Made by a program: the position numbers and the translations under genes. Source: Leucobacter edaphi (GTDB lineage: Bacteria > Actinomycetota > Actinomycetes > Actinomycetales > Microbacteriaceae). Taken from it: DNA of 64,000 nucleotides. The stretch is taken from positions 186,001-250,000 of the forward strand of contig NZ_JAEHOI010000002.1 of assembly GCF_016522535.1 (NCBI RefSeq), given 5' to 3'. A model generated the notes under the pieces. It made no database searches, was not told where the DNA came from, and saw only the letters and a list, made by a program, of their open reading frames with translations. Shown here piece after piece: positions 54,239 to 64,000 of this stretch (positions are counted from its first letter, which is position 1; every line of letters starts with the position of its first letter).

Positions 54239-57200
54239 TCAGTCCGCGCGCAGCGTCTTCTGGAACCGCTGCAGCGACACCGGCTCGGCCGTGCGCAGGT
54301 GCTGCGCGAACAGGCTGATCCGGAGCTCCTCGAGCTGCCAGCGCGCCCGCACGAGCCGCTCGGGCGCGTCTGCGGGCAGCGGGATCTGGCCCCCGGCCTC
54401 GGCGTAGAGCGCGAGCGCGCGGTCGATGTCGTTCTGCCAGGCGCGGTCGCGACCCGGCTGCTCGGTGAGCCCCTTCATGCGGGCGACGATCCCGTCGAGG
54501 TAGACGGGGAGCCGTTCGAGCCGGTCGAGGCCCGTGCGCGAGACGAAGCCGTCGAAGACGAGGCCGTCGATCTGCTTCGCCGCGTCGGCGACCTGCCCGA
54601 GCACCTGGATCGACTTGGCCGCGTCGATCGCCTTGCGGGCGAGGCGGGCGCCATCGAGCACGCGCGCCAGGAGCGAGATGGCCGCGTAGATCTCGTCGAT
54701 GAGCGTGCGGGCGTAGTCGTCGGTGATGGCCTGGAACGTCGCGGCGTCCCACACGAGTCCGTCGGGGGCGTGGCGTCGGATCACGCGGTCCGCCGCGGCG
54801 AGCGAGACATCAGCGATCGCCTGCTCGAGCGTGCGATATGGGCCCGCCCCGAGCAGGAGTTTTTCCTGGTTCGAGAGGTGGTCGCGGACGTAGCTCGCTG
54901 GCGAGGGAGAACTCAGCGTCACGAGCCGCCGGATGCCGCGCACCGAGACCCTGCGCTGCTCGGCCTCGTCGGCGACGAGGCGGAGGTCGACGCCCGTCCG
55001 GCGATCCACGATCGCCGGATACGCGCGCACGACCCCGGCACCGGCGCCGCCGCGGCCGCGCGCGAACTGGCTGTCCACGTGCCGGGGCAGATCGCCGAAC
55101 TCCCAGGTGGTCACGCCCGTCCGCTCGAGGCCGCTCTTCGGCATCGCGGCTGCGGCGACCTTCGCGACGCCCTGCGTCGCCTGCTCGCGATGCTGGGATT
55201 GCAGCTGGGCGAGATCCTTGCCGGTGCCGACGGTGCGGCCGCGGCCGTCGACGACGCGGAAGGTCGGGGTGAGGTGCGCGGGCAGGCGCGACGGATCGAA
55301 ATCGGAGGGGGCGACGACGACGCTCGTGCGGCGACGGATCTCGTCGGCGAGCAGCTGCGTGATCGCTGGTGCTGGCGTGCCGGGAGCCACGGGCGCGTCG
55401 AGATTCGTTCCCACGGCCGCGAGCAGGGTTTTCGCCCAGTCCGCCGCCGGCACGACGTGCTTGCGGATCGCCTTCGGCAGGGTCTTGATCAGTGCCGTGA
55501 CGAGCTCCTGGCGGAGCCCGGGCACGAGCTTCTCGAAGTCGCCGCCGTCGAGCCGGGGGAGGAGCGGCAGGGGAACGTTGACCGTGACGCCGTCCTCCTC
55601 CGACGTCGGGTCGAAGCGGTACTTCAGCCGCAGCGTCTGGTCGCCGTGCCGCCACTGGCGCGGGAACTCGGCCTCGTCGACCTCGTCGGCCTCGTCCTCG
55701 ATGAGGTCCTCGCGGCGCATGTGGAGGAACTGCGGGTCCTGCCGCCGCTTCTCCTTCCACCAGCCCTCGAAACCCCTGGTCGAGTGCACGTCGGCGGGGA
55801 TCCTGGCGTCGTAGAACTCGAAGATCGCCTCGTCGTCGATCAGGATGTCACGGCGCCGCGTGCGCTCCTCGAGCTGCTCGAGCTCGCGGCGCAGCTGCCG
55901 GTTCGCGCGGTCGAAGGCCTGCGGCGAATCCCACTCGCCCTCGACGAGCGCGTGCCGGATGAACAGTTCGCGGGCGTGCTCGGGATCGGTGCGGGCGAGC
56001 TGCACGCGCCGGCCCTGCACGATCGGCACGCCGTAGAGCGTAACCCGCTCGAGCGCGACGGCAGCGCCCTGCGACTTCTCCCAGTGCGGCTCGCCGATCT
56101 GGCGCTTCGCGAGGGGGCCTGCGAGCTCCTCGGCCCACGCCGGATCGACGACCGCGTTCGAGCGCGCGAACAGGCGCGACGTCTCGACGAGCTCGACGCT
56201 CATCACGACCTCTGGCGGCTTCTTCGCGAGGACGGATCCGGGATAGAGCACGAAGCGGGTGCCGCGGGAGCCGAGGAACTCCTGTGCCGGCTTGCGCTTC
56301 ACCGCCCCCGGCACGTTGCGGCCCTGGGCGACGCGGCGATCCTGGCGGTCGTCGCGGACGCCGAGCTGCGAGAGGAGGCCCGCGAGCACGGATCGGTGGA
56401 TCGCCTCGAACGGGGCGCCGCCAGCGGGCGCCGGAATTGCGTTCGGGTCGATCCGGGCGGCGACGGATCCCGCGCCGGATCGCGGACCCTCGGGGGCGTT
56501 GCGGCGTTTGCTGCCGCCGCGCTCGCCACCGTTGCCGCCGCGCCGATCGCCGCCGGAGCGCTGGGCGCGCTGCAGCTGCCGGAACAGGTCCATCCACTCG
56601 CGCACGCGCAGGAAGTTCAGATACTCGGCCTTGCACAGTCGCCGGAACGCGCTCGACGACAGCTCATCCATCCGCTCCTGCAGATAGTTCCACAGGTTGA
56701 GCAGCGTCATGAGGTCGCCCTGCGGATCGGCGAAGCGGGCGTGCAGCTCGTCGGCGCGGCCGCGCTCCGCCTGCGGGCGCTCGCGCACGTCCTGGATCGT
56801 GAGGCCGGCGACGATCGCGAGCACCTCGTCGACAACGCCGTGCCGACGCGCCTCGACGACCATGCGCGCGAAGCGCGGCTCGATCGGGAGCCGGGCGAGC
56901 TCGCGACCGACGCCCGTGATCTCGTGGGTGCCGCGCGTGCGGCCGCGGCTCGCGCCGCCCCGCCCGGAGCCGCCGCGGCCTGATCCGCCGCGTCCGCGCC
57001 CGCGGCCCGTTCCGCGCTCGCCGCTGCGATCCTCGCCGCGCTCGCCCGGTCGCCCGTTCGCCGGTGCCGATCCGGATCCGGCCGCGCGCACCGCGCCCAG
57101 CTCCGTGAGGAGGCCGAGGCCGTCGGCGATCCCGCGCTGATCGGGGGGAGTGAGGAACGGGAAGCCCTGGATGTCGCCGAGGCCGAGCGCGAGCATCTGC

Positions 57201-58393
57201 AGGATGACCGAGGCGAGCCCCGTCCGCTTGATCTCGGGCTCCGTGAACTCGGGCCGGCCGAGGAAGTCCTCCTCGGAATAGAGCCTGATCGCGATGCCGT
57301 CGCTCGTGCGGCCCGAGCGGCCGGAGCGCTGGTTCGCGCTGGCCTGCGAGATCGCCTCGATGGGGAGCCGCTGCACCTTGCTGCGCGCGCTGTACCGCGA
57401 GATGCGGGCGGTGCCGGCGTCGATCACGTATCGGATACCCGGCACCGTCAGCGAGGTCTCGGCGACGTTCGTGGCGAGCACGATCCGGCGCGTGCCACCC
57501 GCGCCGGGCTCGAAGACGCGGTGCTGCTCGGCGGCGCTCAGGCGGCCGTAGAGGGGGAGGATCTCGGTGCGCTGGGCGCGGCCCCGCGAGCCGCCGCGCA
57601 GGCGACCGTTGAGCGCGTCGGCGGCGTCGCGGATCTCCGCCTCGCCCGACAGGAAGACGAGTACGTCGCCTGGCGCATCGCGACCGAGCTCGTCGACGGC
57701 CTCGCCGATCGCGTCGAAGAGGTCGCGCTCGACCGTGCGAACCTTCGGCGCGCCTCCCTTCGGATCAGGGACTTCGACCTTCTCGACGAGCGGCCGGTAG
57801 CGCAGCTCGACCGGATACGTGCGCCCGGAGACCTCGATGATGGGGGCGGGCTCGCCGCTCGCGTGGTCCGCGAAGTGCTGGGCGAACGACTCTGGGTCGA
57901 TCGTCGCGCTCGTGATGATGACCTTGAGGTCGGGGCGGCGGGGCAGCAGGGTCTTGAGGTAGCCGAGCAGGAAGTCGATGTTGAGGCTGCGCTCGTGCGC
58001 CTCGTCGATGATGATCGTGTCGTAGGCGGTGAGATCGCGGTCCCGGTGGATCGCGTTCAGCAGGATGCCGTCCGTCATCAGGCGGATCTTCGTGTCGGCC
58101 GAGACCTTGTCGGTGAACCGCACCTGGTAGCCGACGAGCCCACCGAGCTCGGAGCCGAGCTCCTCGGCTATGCGCTCCGCGATCGTGCGCGCGGCGATCC
58201 GGCGCGGCTGGGTGTGCGCGATCCGCTCGCGCCCCATCGCGAGCGCGATCTTCGGGAGCTGCGTCGTCTTGCCGGATCCGGTCTCGCCCGCGACGATCAC
58301 GACCTGGTGATCGCGGATCGCGGCCTCGATCTCGGTCCGCATCCGGGAGACCGGAAGATGCTCTGGCAGCTCGATGCGCACGGGGTTCGTCAT
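54239..58393 (-). CDS. hrpA: ATP-dependent RNA helicase HrpA
   Basis: 1384 residues, DEAH-box helicase. Walker A GETGSGKTT (36-44), DEAH (130-133, IIIDEAHERSLN), SAT (ITSATID), and QRSGRSGRTSDG (motif VI) are intact, followed by the winged helix/OB region and the HrpA-type C-terminal DUF3418 part. A Gly/Arg-rich RGG insertion lies near residues 445-480 (GRGRGGSGRGGSGRGG), and a second around 605-630 (GGDRRGGNGGERGGSKRR). These resemble RNA-binding RGG boxes and may extend RNA binding. The ATG is at 58393. HrpA acts in mRNA processing and rescue of stalled ribosomes. Confidence 0.95.
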   Translation of the reverse strand: MTNPVRIELPEHLPVSRMRTEIEAAIRDHQVVIVAGETGSGKTTQLPKIALAMGRERIAHTQPRRIAARTIAERIAEELGSELGGLVGYQVRFTDKVSADTKIRLMTDGILLNAIHRDRDLTAYDTIIIDEAHERSLNIDFLLGYLKTLLPRRPDLKVIITSATIDPESFAQHFADHASGEPAPIIEVSGRTYPVELRYRPLVEKVEVPDPKGGAPKVRTVERDLFDAIGEAVDELGRDAPGDVLVFLSGEAEIRDAADALNGRLRGGSRGRAQRTEILPLYGRLSAAEQHRVFEPGAGGTRRIVLATNVAETSLTVPGIRYVIDAGTARISRYSARSKVQRLPIEAISQASANQRSGRSGRTSDGIAIRLYSEEDFLGRPEFTEPEIKRTGLASVILQMLALGLGDIQGFPFLTPPDQRGIADGLGLLTELGAVRAAGSGSAPANGRPGERGEDRSGERGTGRGRGRGGSGRGGSGRGGASRGRTRGTHEITGVGRELARLPIEPRFARMVVEARRHGVVDEVLAIVAGLTIQDVRERPQAERGRADELHARFADPQGDLMTLLNLWNYLQERMDELSSSAFRRLCKAEYLNFLRVREWMDLFRQLQRAQRSGGDRRGGNGGERGGSKRRNAPEGPRSGAGSVAARIDPNAIPAPAGGAPFEAIHRSVLAGLLSQLGVRDDRQDRRVAQGRNVPGAVKRKPAQEFLGSRGTRFVLYPGSVLAKKPPEVVMSVELVETSRLFARSNAVVDPAWAEELAGPLAKRQIGEPHWEKSQGAAVALERVTLYGVPIVQGRRVQLARTDPEHARELFIRHALVEGEWDSPQAFDRANRQLRRELEQLEERTRRRDILIDDEAIFEFYDARIPADVHSTRGFEGWWKEKRRQDPQFLHMRREDLIEDEADEVDEAEFPRQWRHGDQTLRLKYRFDPTSEEDGVTVNVPLPLLPRLDGGDFEKLVPGLRQELVTALIKTLPKAIRKHVVPAADWAKTLLAAVGTNLDAPVAPGTPAPAITQLLADEIRRRTSVVVAPSDFDPSRLPAHLTPTFRVVDGRGRTVGTGKDLAQLQSQHREQATQGVAKVAAAAMPKSGLERTGVTTWEFGDLPRHVDSQFARGRGGAGAGVVRAYPAIVDRRTGVDLRLVADEAEQRRVSVRGIRRLVTLSSPSPASYVRDHLSNQEKLLLGAGPYRTLEQAIADVSLAAADRVIRRHAPDGLVWDAATFQAITDDYARTLIDEIYAAISLLARVLDGARLARKAIDAAKSIQVLGQVADAAKQIDGLVFDGFVSRTGLDRLERLPVYLDGIVARMKGLTEQPGRDRAWQNDIDRALALYAEAGGQIPLPADAPERLVRARWQLEELRISLFAQHLRTAEPVSLQRFQKTLRAD

Positions 58394-58544
58394 AACCCGC
58401 CCATTATCGCAGGGGCGCGCGGGCGGGCGGCGTGAGTGTCGCGGGATTGCGCGCGCGTGCGGCGGAGCGCTCGCTGCGAAGTCCCTGACCGGTCCGCGGA
58501 ACGGGCCTTCGAGCGGCGCCGGATCCGCAACAATGTATAGGCGA

Positions 58545-58560
58545 CGTATTCACGACGAAT
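58545..58560. promoter_or_regulatory. Near copy of the prp palindrome before the aldo/keto reductase
   Basis: CGTATTCACGACGAAT matches CGTATTTACGGCGAAT at 32764-32779 in 14 of 16 bases. It lies 39 bases before the reductase start. This could mean control by the same GntR protein; the inverted symmetry is weaker here. Confidence 0.4.
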
Positions 58561-58598
58561 ATGCTGTGGAACGATTTCCAACGGACGGAAGGCGCACG

Positions 58599-59435
58599 AT
58601 GACCGCACTCGACATTCCCCGCATCGAACTCCGCGACGGGACCTCGATCCCGCAGCTGGGGCTCGGCACCTATCTCGTAGCGCCGGAGGACACCGAGCGC
58701 GTCGTGGCCGAGGCGCTCGAAGCGGGCTACCGCCACATCGACACGGCCATGATCTACGGGAACGAGGCCGAGGTCGGCGCGGCGATTCGCAACAGCGGGA
58801 TCCCGCGCGAGGAGCTCTTCGTCACGACGAAGCTCTGGAACTCGGATCAGACGCGCGCCGTCGAGGCGTTCGAGGAGAGCCTGGAGAAGCTCGGGCTGGA
58901 GTACGTCGACCTCTACCTGATCCACTGGCCCCAGGCGATGTTCGGCGAGGCGCTCGAGGCGTGGAAGGGCCTGATCGAGATCCAGAAGTCGGGCCGCGCG
59001 AAGTCGATCGGCGTCTCGAACTTCGAGATCGAGGATCTCCAGCAGATCATCGACGAGACCGGGGTCGTGCCCGCCGTCAATCAGATCGAGCTGCACCCGC
59101 TGCACCAGCGCCCCGAGCTCACCGCGTTCTGCCGGGATAACGGCATCGCGATCGAGGCCTGGGGTCCGCTCGCGCAGGGCAAGTCGGACCTGCTGGAGCG
59201 CCCCGAGGTGCTGGCCGCGGCCGAGGCGCACGGCAAGTCGCCCGCGCAGGTGCTGCTCCGCTGGCACGTGCAGCAGGGTCGGATCATCTTCCCGAAGACG
59301 ACGCGCCGCGAGCGCCTCGTGGAGAACGCGGACATCTTCGACTTCGCGCTGAGCGACGACGAGGTGGCCGCGATCGACGCCTACGAGGCGGGAACGAACC
59401 TCGGCCCCGATCCGAGGACCTTCGACATCCGGTAA
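58599..59435 (+). CDS. Aldo/keto reductase
   Basis: 278 residues, (beta/alpha)8 AKR fold: LGLGTYL, catalytic Asp and Tyr in HIDTAMIYGNEAEVG, Lys in FVTTKLWNSDQ, His in LYLIHWPQ, then GVSNFEIEDL and VNQIELHPL. It uses NADPH to reduce aldehydes or keto compounds, close to the 2,5-diketo-gluconate reductase branch. The ATG at 58599 has GGAAGG 7 bases before it. It is divergent from hrpA. The substrate is unknown. Confidence 0.93.
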   Translation: MTALDIPRIELRDGTSIPQLGLGTYLVAPEDTERVVAEALEAGYRHIDTAMIYGNEAEVGAAIRNSGIPREELFVTTKLWNSDQTRAVEAFEESLEKLGLEYVDLYLIHWPQAMFGEALEAWKGLIEIQKSGRAKSIGVSNFEIEDLQQIIDETGVVPAVNQIELHPLHQRPELTAFCRDNGIAIEAWGPLAQGKSDLLERPEVLAAAEAHGKSPAQVLLRWHVQQGRIIFPKTTRRERLVENADIFDFALSDDEVAAIDAYEAGTNLGPDPRTFDIR

Positions 59436-59495
59436 CCAGGAGGGGTCCGGGGTAAATTCTGCGTTTCCTATGGATTCGCAGGGTGTTTCCTGCGT

Positions 59496-59540
59496 TATTC
59501 TCATCAGTGGGTCGCCACGCACCGCGGCGAGCGACCCACT
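59496..59540 (+). promoter_or_regulatory. Promoter and 5'-end hairpin of the lipoprotein pair
   Basis: A TATTCT -10 box (59496-59501) is followed by AGTGGGTCGC (59506-59515) and GCGACCCACT (59531-59540), a perfect 10-bp stem with a 15-base loop. The hairpin would begin at or near the first base of the mRNA. The SD AGGAGG lies 10 bases beyond it. Confidence 0.55.
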
Positions 59541-59560
59541 CGCGAGACCCAGGAGGACCC

Positions 59561-60687
59561 ATGCCGCGCACACGCCGGACCGCAATCGGGACGGGACTCG
59601 CGGCGCTCGCCGCCGCGGCGCTCCTGCTTTCCGGCTGCTCCGGAGGGGGCCCCGATCCGAGCACCCTGAAGTTCTCGTTCACCGCGCCGGAGGGCGGCTG
59701 GCTCACGCCCGGCTACGCACAGGGATTCGGCACGCCCATCGAGCTCGACGACCAGGAGTCGATCTGCGGCGTCTCCGACGACGGCACCGTGCTCGTGAAG
59801 CGACTCGCCGGCCCGATGTCGGAGGAGGAAGTCGCGAAAATGGGAATCGTCGGCATCGACCTCGCCTCCGGATCCGAGCTCTGGAAGATCCCCGGCAGAC
59901 AATGCCACGAGGACCAGTTCGCCGGCGGCGTGCTCCACCTCTCGCCCAAGGACATCTATCCAGGCGCCTCGATCGCGGCCGGCGACGAGCAGAACTATCT
60001 CCGGATCGACCCGAAGACGGGTCAGCAGATCGGCCGACCCTATCTGCGCGCGGAGGCGCCCGCGACGATTCGGGTCCTCAGTGACGAAGACGGCGCCGTG
60101 CTCCTGGAAATCAACAATCACCTGGTGGTCAAGGCCAAGGACGGCCAGATCGAGTGGCAGTCCGAGGAAAGCAAGCAAGTCGAGGAGTGCGTCTACATCC
60201 TCGGCGCCGACAAGATCGGCTGCGAGACGCCCGCGGACGAGGGCACGTATCGCGTGCTCGACGCCAAGACCGGAGAGATTCTCGTGCGCGAGACCGCGAA
60301 GAAGGCGGGAGCAACCTCACCAGAGTGGTACACCGACGGCTACTCCATCGGGCCCGAATCATCCTCAGAGGGCGAGGTGAGCTACTTCGATTACGCGGGG
60401 AAGAAGCTCGGTACCGGAACCACCGACGTCATGCCGTTCTCCCCGACGGGCGCGTTCTACGCCTTGGCGACCGCGAAATCGACACCGATTCCGCAGCGAC
60501 GGTGGTCACCGACGCAAGCGGTGACGCGATCGTGGTGAAGGACATGGCAAACGTCGTCCTCTACGACGCGAAGGGCACGAAGCGCGAATCGGCCACGTAC
60601 AACGTCGATGACATCGTTTGCATCAACGGGATCCTCGTCGCTCGCAACGCGGGCAGCGGGGGAACGGTGATCCCGCCGAAGGCGTGA
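59561..60687 (+). pseudogene. Lipoprotein 1 of a tandem pair, frameshifted near its 3' end
   Basis: Starts at the ATG at 59561 with AGGAGG before it. Lipobox LSGC with Cys26, then a PQQ-like beta-propeller type repeat pattern (GIVGIDLASGSELWKIPG, DAKTGEILVRE). The first frame ends at 60538 with a Trp/Arg-rich tail. From about 60480 another frame continues to 60687 (DASGDAIVVKDMANVVLYDAKG ... GGTVIPPKA), which matches the end of the downstream paralogue ([22 protein letters not shown] ... AGVLVMPKK). About 45 residues of the paralogue have no counterpart. I infer a deletion plus a frameshift. Either it is a pseudogene, or a shortened protein is still made, or it is a sequencing error. Confidence 0.7.
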
Positions 60688-60733
60688 CATCGGAAATGGC
60701 CGCGGCCGAAGTCGAACGGAACAGGAAGTAACT

Positions 60734-61957
60734 ATGAACACGCAGGTGCGACGCCGGAGCGCGGCCGCGCTCACGGCACTCGGAATCGGGGCGGCGCTGC
60801 TCCTCGCGGGGTGCTCCAAATATCCCGACCCGAACGGCCTCACGTTCCATCCCGAGGGAACGAAATCCGGCTGGATGCTCGAGGACTACAAGAACGGTCC
60901 CGGCGAGACGATCCAGATCAAGGAAGGCGAGGACGTGTGCGGCTTCTCGAAGGACCACACGGTTCTCGTGCGCATGCTTCCGCGCCCCACAAGCAAGGCC
61001 GGGTACGCACGCTCGGGGATCGTGGGGATCGACACCGCGACCGGCAAGGAACTCTGGAATCTCCCCAGCCGCGCGTGCAACCCCACCGACATGATCGACG
61101 GCGTGCTCTACATGTCGCCGAACCAGTGGTACGGGGAAAGCCCGATCAGCGACATGGACGACCGTAACTACTGGCGGGCGGATCCGAAGACGGGCAAGCA
61201 GATCGGGCAGCCGTACATGGTCGCGGATCGGGCACAGTTCTTCCAGGTGCTCGGCGAGCACGACGGATCGGTCTACGCCTCGGTGAACAATGGCCTCGTC
61301 GTGAAAGCGACCGACGGAAAGATCGACTGGCAGACCGATCCGCCCCAGGAGTCCACCGACTGCGTGCTCATCCCGAACGGGAAATACGTCGGCTGCGCGA
61401 CCACGGGCGATCTCGGTACCTACAAGGTCGTCGACACGAGCACGGGCAAGCTCACCGTGCCAGAGACCCCGAAGTCGGGCGAGGTCGCGTCGATTGAGTG
61501 GTTCTCCGATGGGTTCTCGCTCGGCCCGCAGTCGTACAAGGACGGCGAGGCCACTTACTTCGACTACACGGGCAAGAAACTCGAATCGCACGGCACGGTG
61601 ATCCTGCCCGGCGCGCCGGCTGGCGTGTTCTACTCCATGGCCGACGCCAAGGAACGCAACACGGTGAATGCCGTCAACGCGAAGGGGAAGCCGGTTGCCG
61701 CGTTCGACGATAACGGCGTGAAGTTCTTTCCTTCAGGGGCCGTGTACGAGTCGTACTCAACCCCCGACGTTCAATCGAGCGCCTCGGGGAACACGGTCCT
61801 GGTCGTGGACGACAATGAGGCGAAGTTCTTCGACGCGAAGGGGAAGCAGTACGGCTCGGCCCCCGCACCGGGACAATCACTCGAGATCATCGATGGTGTG
61901 ATCCGCTCCTATGACAGCGCGACCGGCGCCGGTGTGCTGGTCATGCCGAAGAAGTAG
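60734..61957 (+). CDS. Lipoprotein 2 of a tandem pair, PQQ-like repeat protein
   Basis: 407 residues. Lipobox LLAGC with Cys27, then a beta-propeller-like body with repeats such as [45 protein letters not shown] and [12 protein letters not shown]. It is anchored outside the membrane. The ATG at 60734 has AGGAAG 6 bases before it. It closely resembles lipoprotein 1 along its length, so the pair arose by duplication. No ligand or partner can be assigned. Confidence 0.8.
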   Translation: MNTQVRRRSAAALTALGIGAALLLAGCSKYPDPNGLTFHPEGTKSGWMLEDYKNGPGETIQIKEGEDVCGFSKDHTVLVRMLPRPTSKAGYARSGIVGIDTATGKELWNLPSRACNPTDMIDGVLYMSPNQWYGESPISDMDDRNYWRADPKTGKQIGQPYMVADRAQFFQVLGEHDGSVYASVNNGLVVKATDGKIDWQTDPPQESTDCVLIPNGKYVGCATTGDLGTYKVVDTSTGKLTVPETPKSGEVASIEWFSDGFSLGPQSYKDGEATYFDYTGKKLESHGTVILPGAPAGVFYSMADAKERNTVNAVNAKGKPVAAFDDNGVKFFPSGAVYESYSTPDVQSSASGNTVLVVDDNEAKFFDAKGKQYGSAPAPGQSLEIIDGVIRSYDSATGAGVLVMPKK

Positions 61958-62022
61958 GCTCGGCCCATCACCCCAGTGCACAATTTCCCGTTCGGACGCA
62001 GGATCGACATAAGGAGCTCGGC

Positions 62023-63030
62023 ATGACACGGAATACCCCCACGACGATCACCCTCACCGGGGCCGGCGGCCAGATCGGCTATGCGGCGCTCTTCCGGATC
62101 GCGGCGGGGGACATGCTCGGGCCGGATCGGCCCGTGCGGCTCCGGCTCCTTGAGATTCCGCAGGGAATGAAGTCCGCCGAGGGCGCCGCGATGGAGCTCG
62201 CGGACTGCGCGTTCCCGCTGCTCGAGGGCGTTGAGCTGAGCGACGATCCGAACGTCGCATTCGACGGGGCGAACGTCGCGCTGCTCGTGGGCTCGCGGCC
62301 CCGCGGGCCGGGGATGGAGCGCGGCGACCTCCTCGCGGCGAACGGCGCGATCTTCGGGCCGCAGGGCCGCGCCATCGGGGTGCACGCCGCAGACGACGTC
62401 CGCGTGGCGGTCGTCGGCAACCCGGCCAACACCAACGCGCTGATCGCGCAGCGCAACGCTGGCGACGTGCCCGCCGAACGCTTCACCGCGCTCACCCGCC
62501 TCGACCACAACCGGGCCGTCGGACTGCTCGCCGCGCAGGCATCGCGGCCCGTCACCGCGATCGAGGGCATCACCATCTGGGGAAACCACTCGGCCACCCA
62601 GTACCCCGACCTCAGCCACGCGACCATCGACGGGGCACCCGCCATCGACGTCGTCGGCGCCGAGTGGGGCCGCGGCCCCTACATCGAGCGCGTCGCGAAG
62701 CGCGGCGCCGAGATCATCGAGGTGCGCGACGGATCCTCCGTTGCCTCCGCGGCGAACGCCGCAATCGAGCACGTGCGCGACTGGGTGCTCGGCACGCCTG
62801 CCGCGCGGGACGGGGGACCGGCCCCGTGGACGAGCGCGGCGATCCACTCGCGCGGCGAGTACGGAGTGCCTGAGGGGCTCATTTCCTCGTTCCCGGTGCG
62901 CTCCGCCGGCGGCGAGTGGCAGATCGTCGAGGGGCTGTCGGTTGACGAGTTTTCCAGGGGCCGGATCGATGCCTCCGTCGCGGAGCTCGTCGCAGAGCGC
63001 GAGGCCGTCGAGGAGCTCGGGCTCGTCTGA
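62023..63030 (+). CDS. mdh: Malate dehydrogenase
   Basis: 335 residues. Rossmann start [18 protein letters not shown], substrate loop [43 protein letters not shown] (proton-relay Asp) and the catalytic histidine in [12 protein letters not shown]. It oxidises malate to oxaloacetate in the TCA cycle, feeding gltA and prpC. The ATG at 62023 has AAGGAGC 7 bases before it. The loop residues fit malate rather than lactate. Confidence 0.96.
   Translation: MTRNTPTTITLTGAGGQIGYAALFRIAAGDMLGPDRPVRLRLLEIPQGMKSAEGAAMELADCAFPLLEGVELSDDPNVAFDGANVALLVGSRPRGPGMERGDLLAANGAIFGPQGRAIGVHAADDVRVAVVGNPANTNALIAQRNAGDVPAERFTALTRLDHNRAVGLLAAQASRPVTAIEGITIWGNHSATQYPDLSHATIDGAPAIDVVGAEWGRGPYIERVAKRGAEIIEVRDGSSVASAANAAIEHVRDWVLGTPAARDGGPAPWTSAAIHSRGEYGVPEGLISSFPVRSAGGEWQIVEGLSVDEFSRGRIDASVAELVAEREAVEELGLV

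Positions 63031-64000
<970 letters not shown>

Noticed and set aside
54299-56983. 894-residue open frame on the plus strand inside hrpA
   Set aside because: It is antisense to a complete helicase; the product has no domain and is full of Arg/Glu/Leu typical of shadow frames.

Overview
The window is chromosomal DNA from a high-GC actinobacterium, most likely of the family Microbacteriaceae. Leucobacter or a close relative is my guess, from memory of gene neighbourhoods. Pointers to Actinobacteria are a DUF1844 gene divergent from infC, a PriA-like hisA, fdxA next to dapC, a DUF3117 gene behind dapE, lexA divergent from a LysM gene, and many genes whose start codon lies 7-9 bases after a TANNNT -10 box, as in leaderless mRNAs. 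I saw no IS element, prophage, CRISPR array, tRNA or rRNA. This is mostly core metabolism with a few accessory clusters.

Layout. 1-4151: methionine block (metE with its 5' end outside, a MetE-like paralogue, metF) joined by start/stop overlaps. 4335-5654: lexA and a divergent LysM membrane protein resembling the DivS/ChiZ/YneA division suppressors. 5815-10870: histidine genes hisC, hisB, hisH and hisA, with a DsbA-like/CcdA thiol pair placed inside. 10906-13544: an SseB-like gene, then azlD-azlC (branched-chain amino acid exporter) divergent from an Lrp regulator. 13700-16513: DUF1844, infC-rpmI-rplT and an RNA methyltransferase. 16545-20052 (minus): membrane protein, CopC, PCuAC and a Tat-exported DyP peroxidase, probably copper/haem handling in the envelope. 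20108-26988: GntR plus DUF1989, divergent from a single-chain ABC transporter (binding protein, permease and ATPase fused) and 5-oxoprolinase genes (pxpA and a pxpB-pxpC fusion).

27000-30637: pheST. 30666-32743: three VOC/PhnB-like genes. 32832-37956: GntR-prpD-prpB-prpC methylcitrate cycle plus an enoyl-CoA hydratase. 38166-41332: argC-argJ-argB. 41349-47926: a prepilin-peptidase-like protein, ferredoxin, dapC, gltA, a small membrane protein, and divergent dapD/dapE. 48082-54180: DUF3117, small membrane proteins, an O-methyltransferase, tatB, an MgtE_N/CBS-DUF1003-mrp operon and a stress protein. 54239-59435: hrpA and an aldo/keto reductase. 59561-61957: two tandem lipoprotein paralogues, the first frameshifted. 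62023-64000: mdh and the start of argG.

The most original parts are the GntR/DUF1989/fused-ABC/pxp locus, the frameshifted lipoprotein pair, the CopC-PCuAC-DyP cluster with its unnamed membrane protein, the AUC start of infC, and several regulatory palindromes and hairpins listed in the findings.
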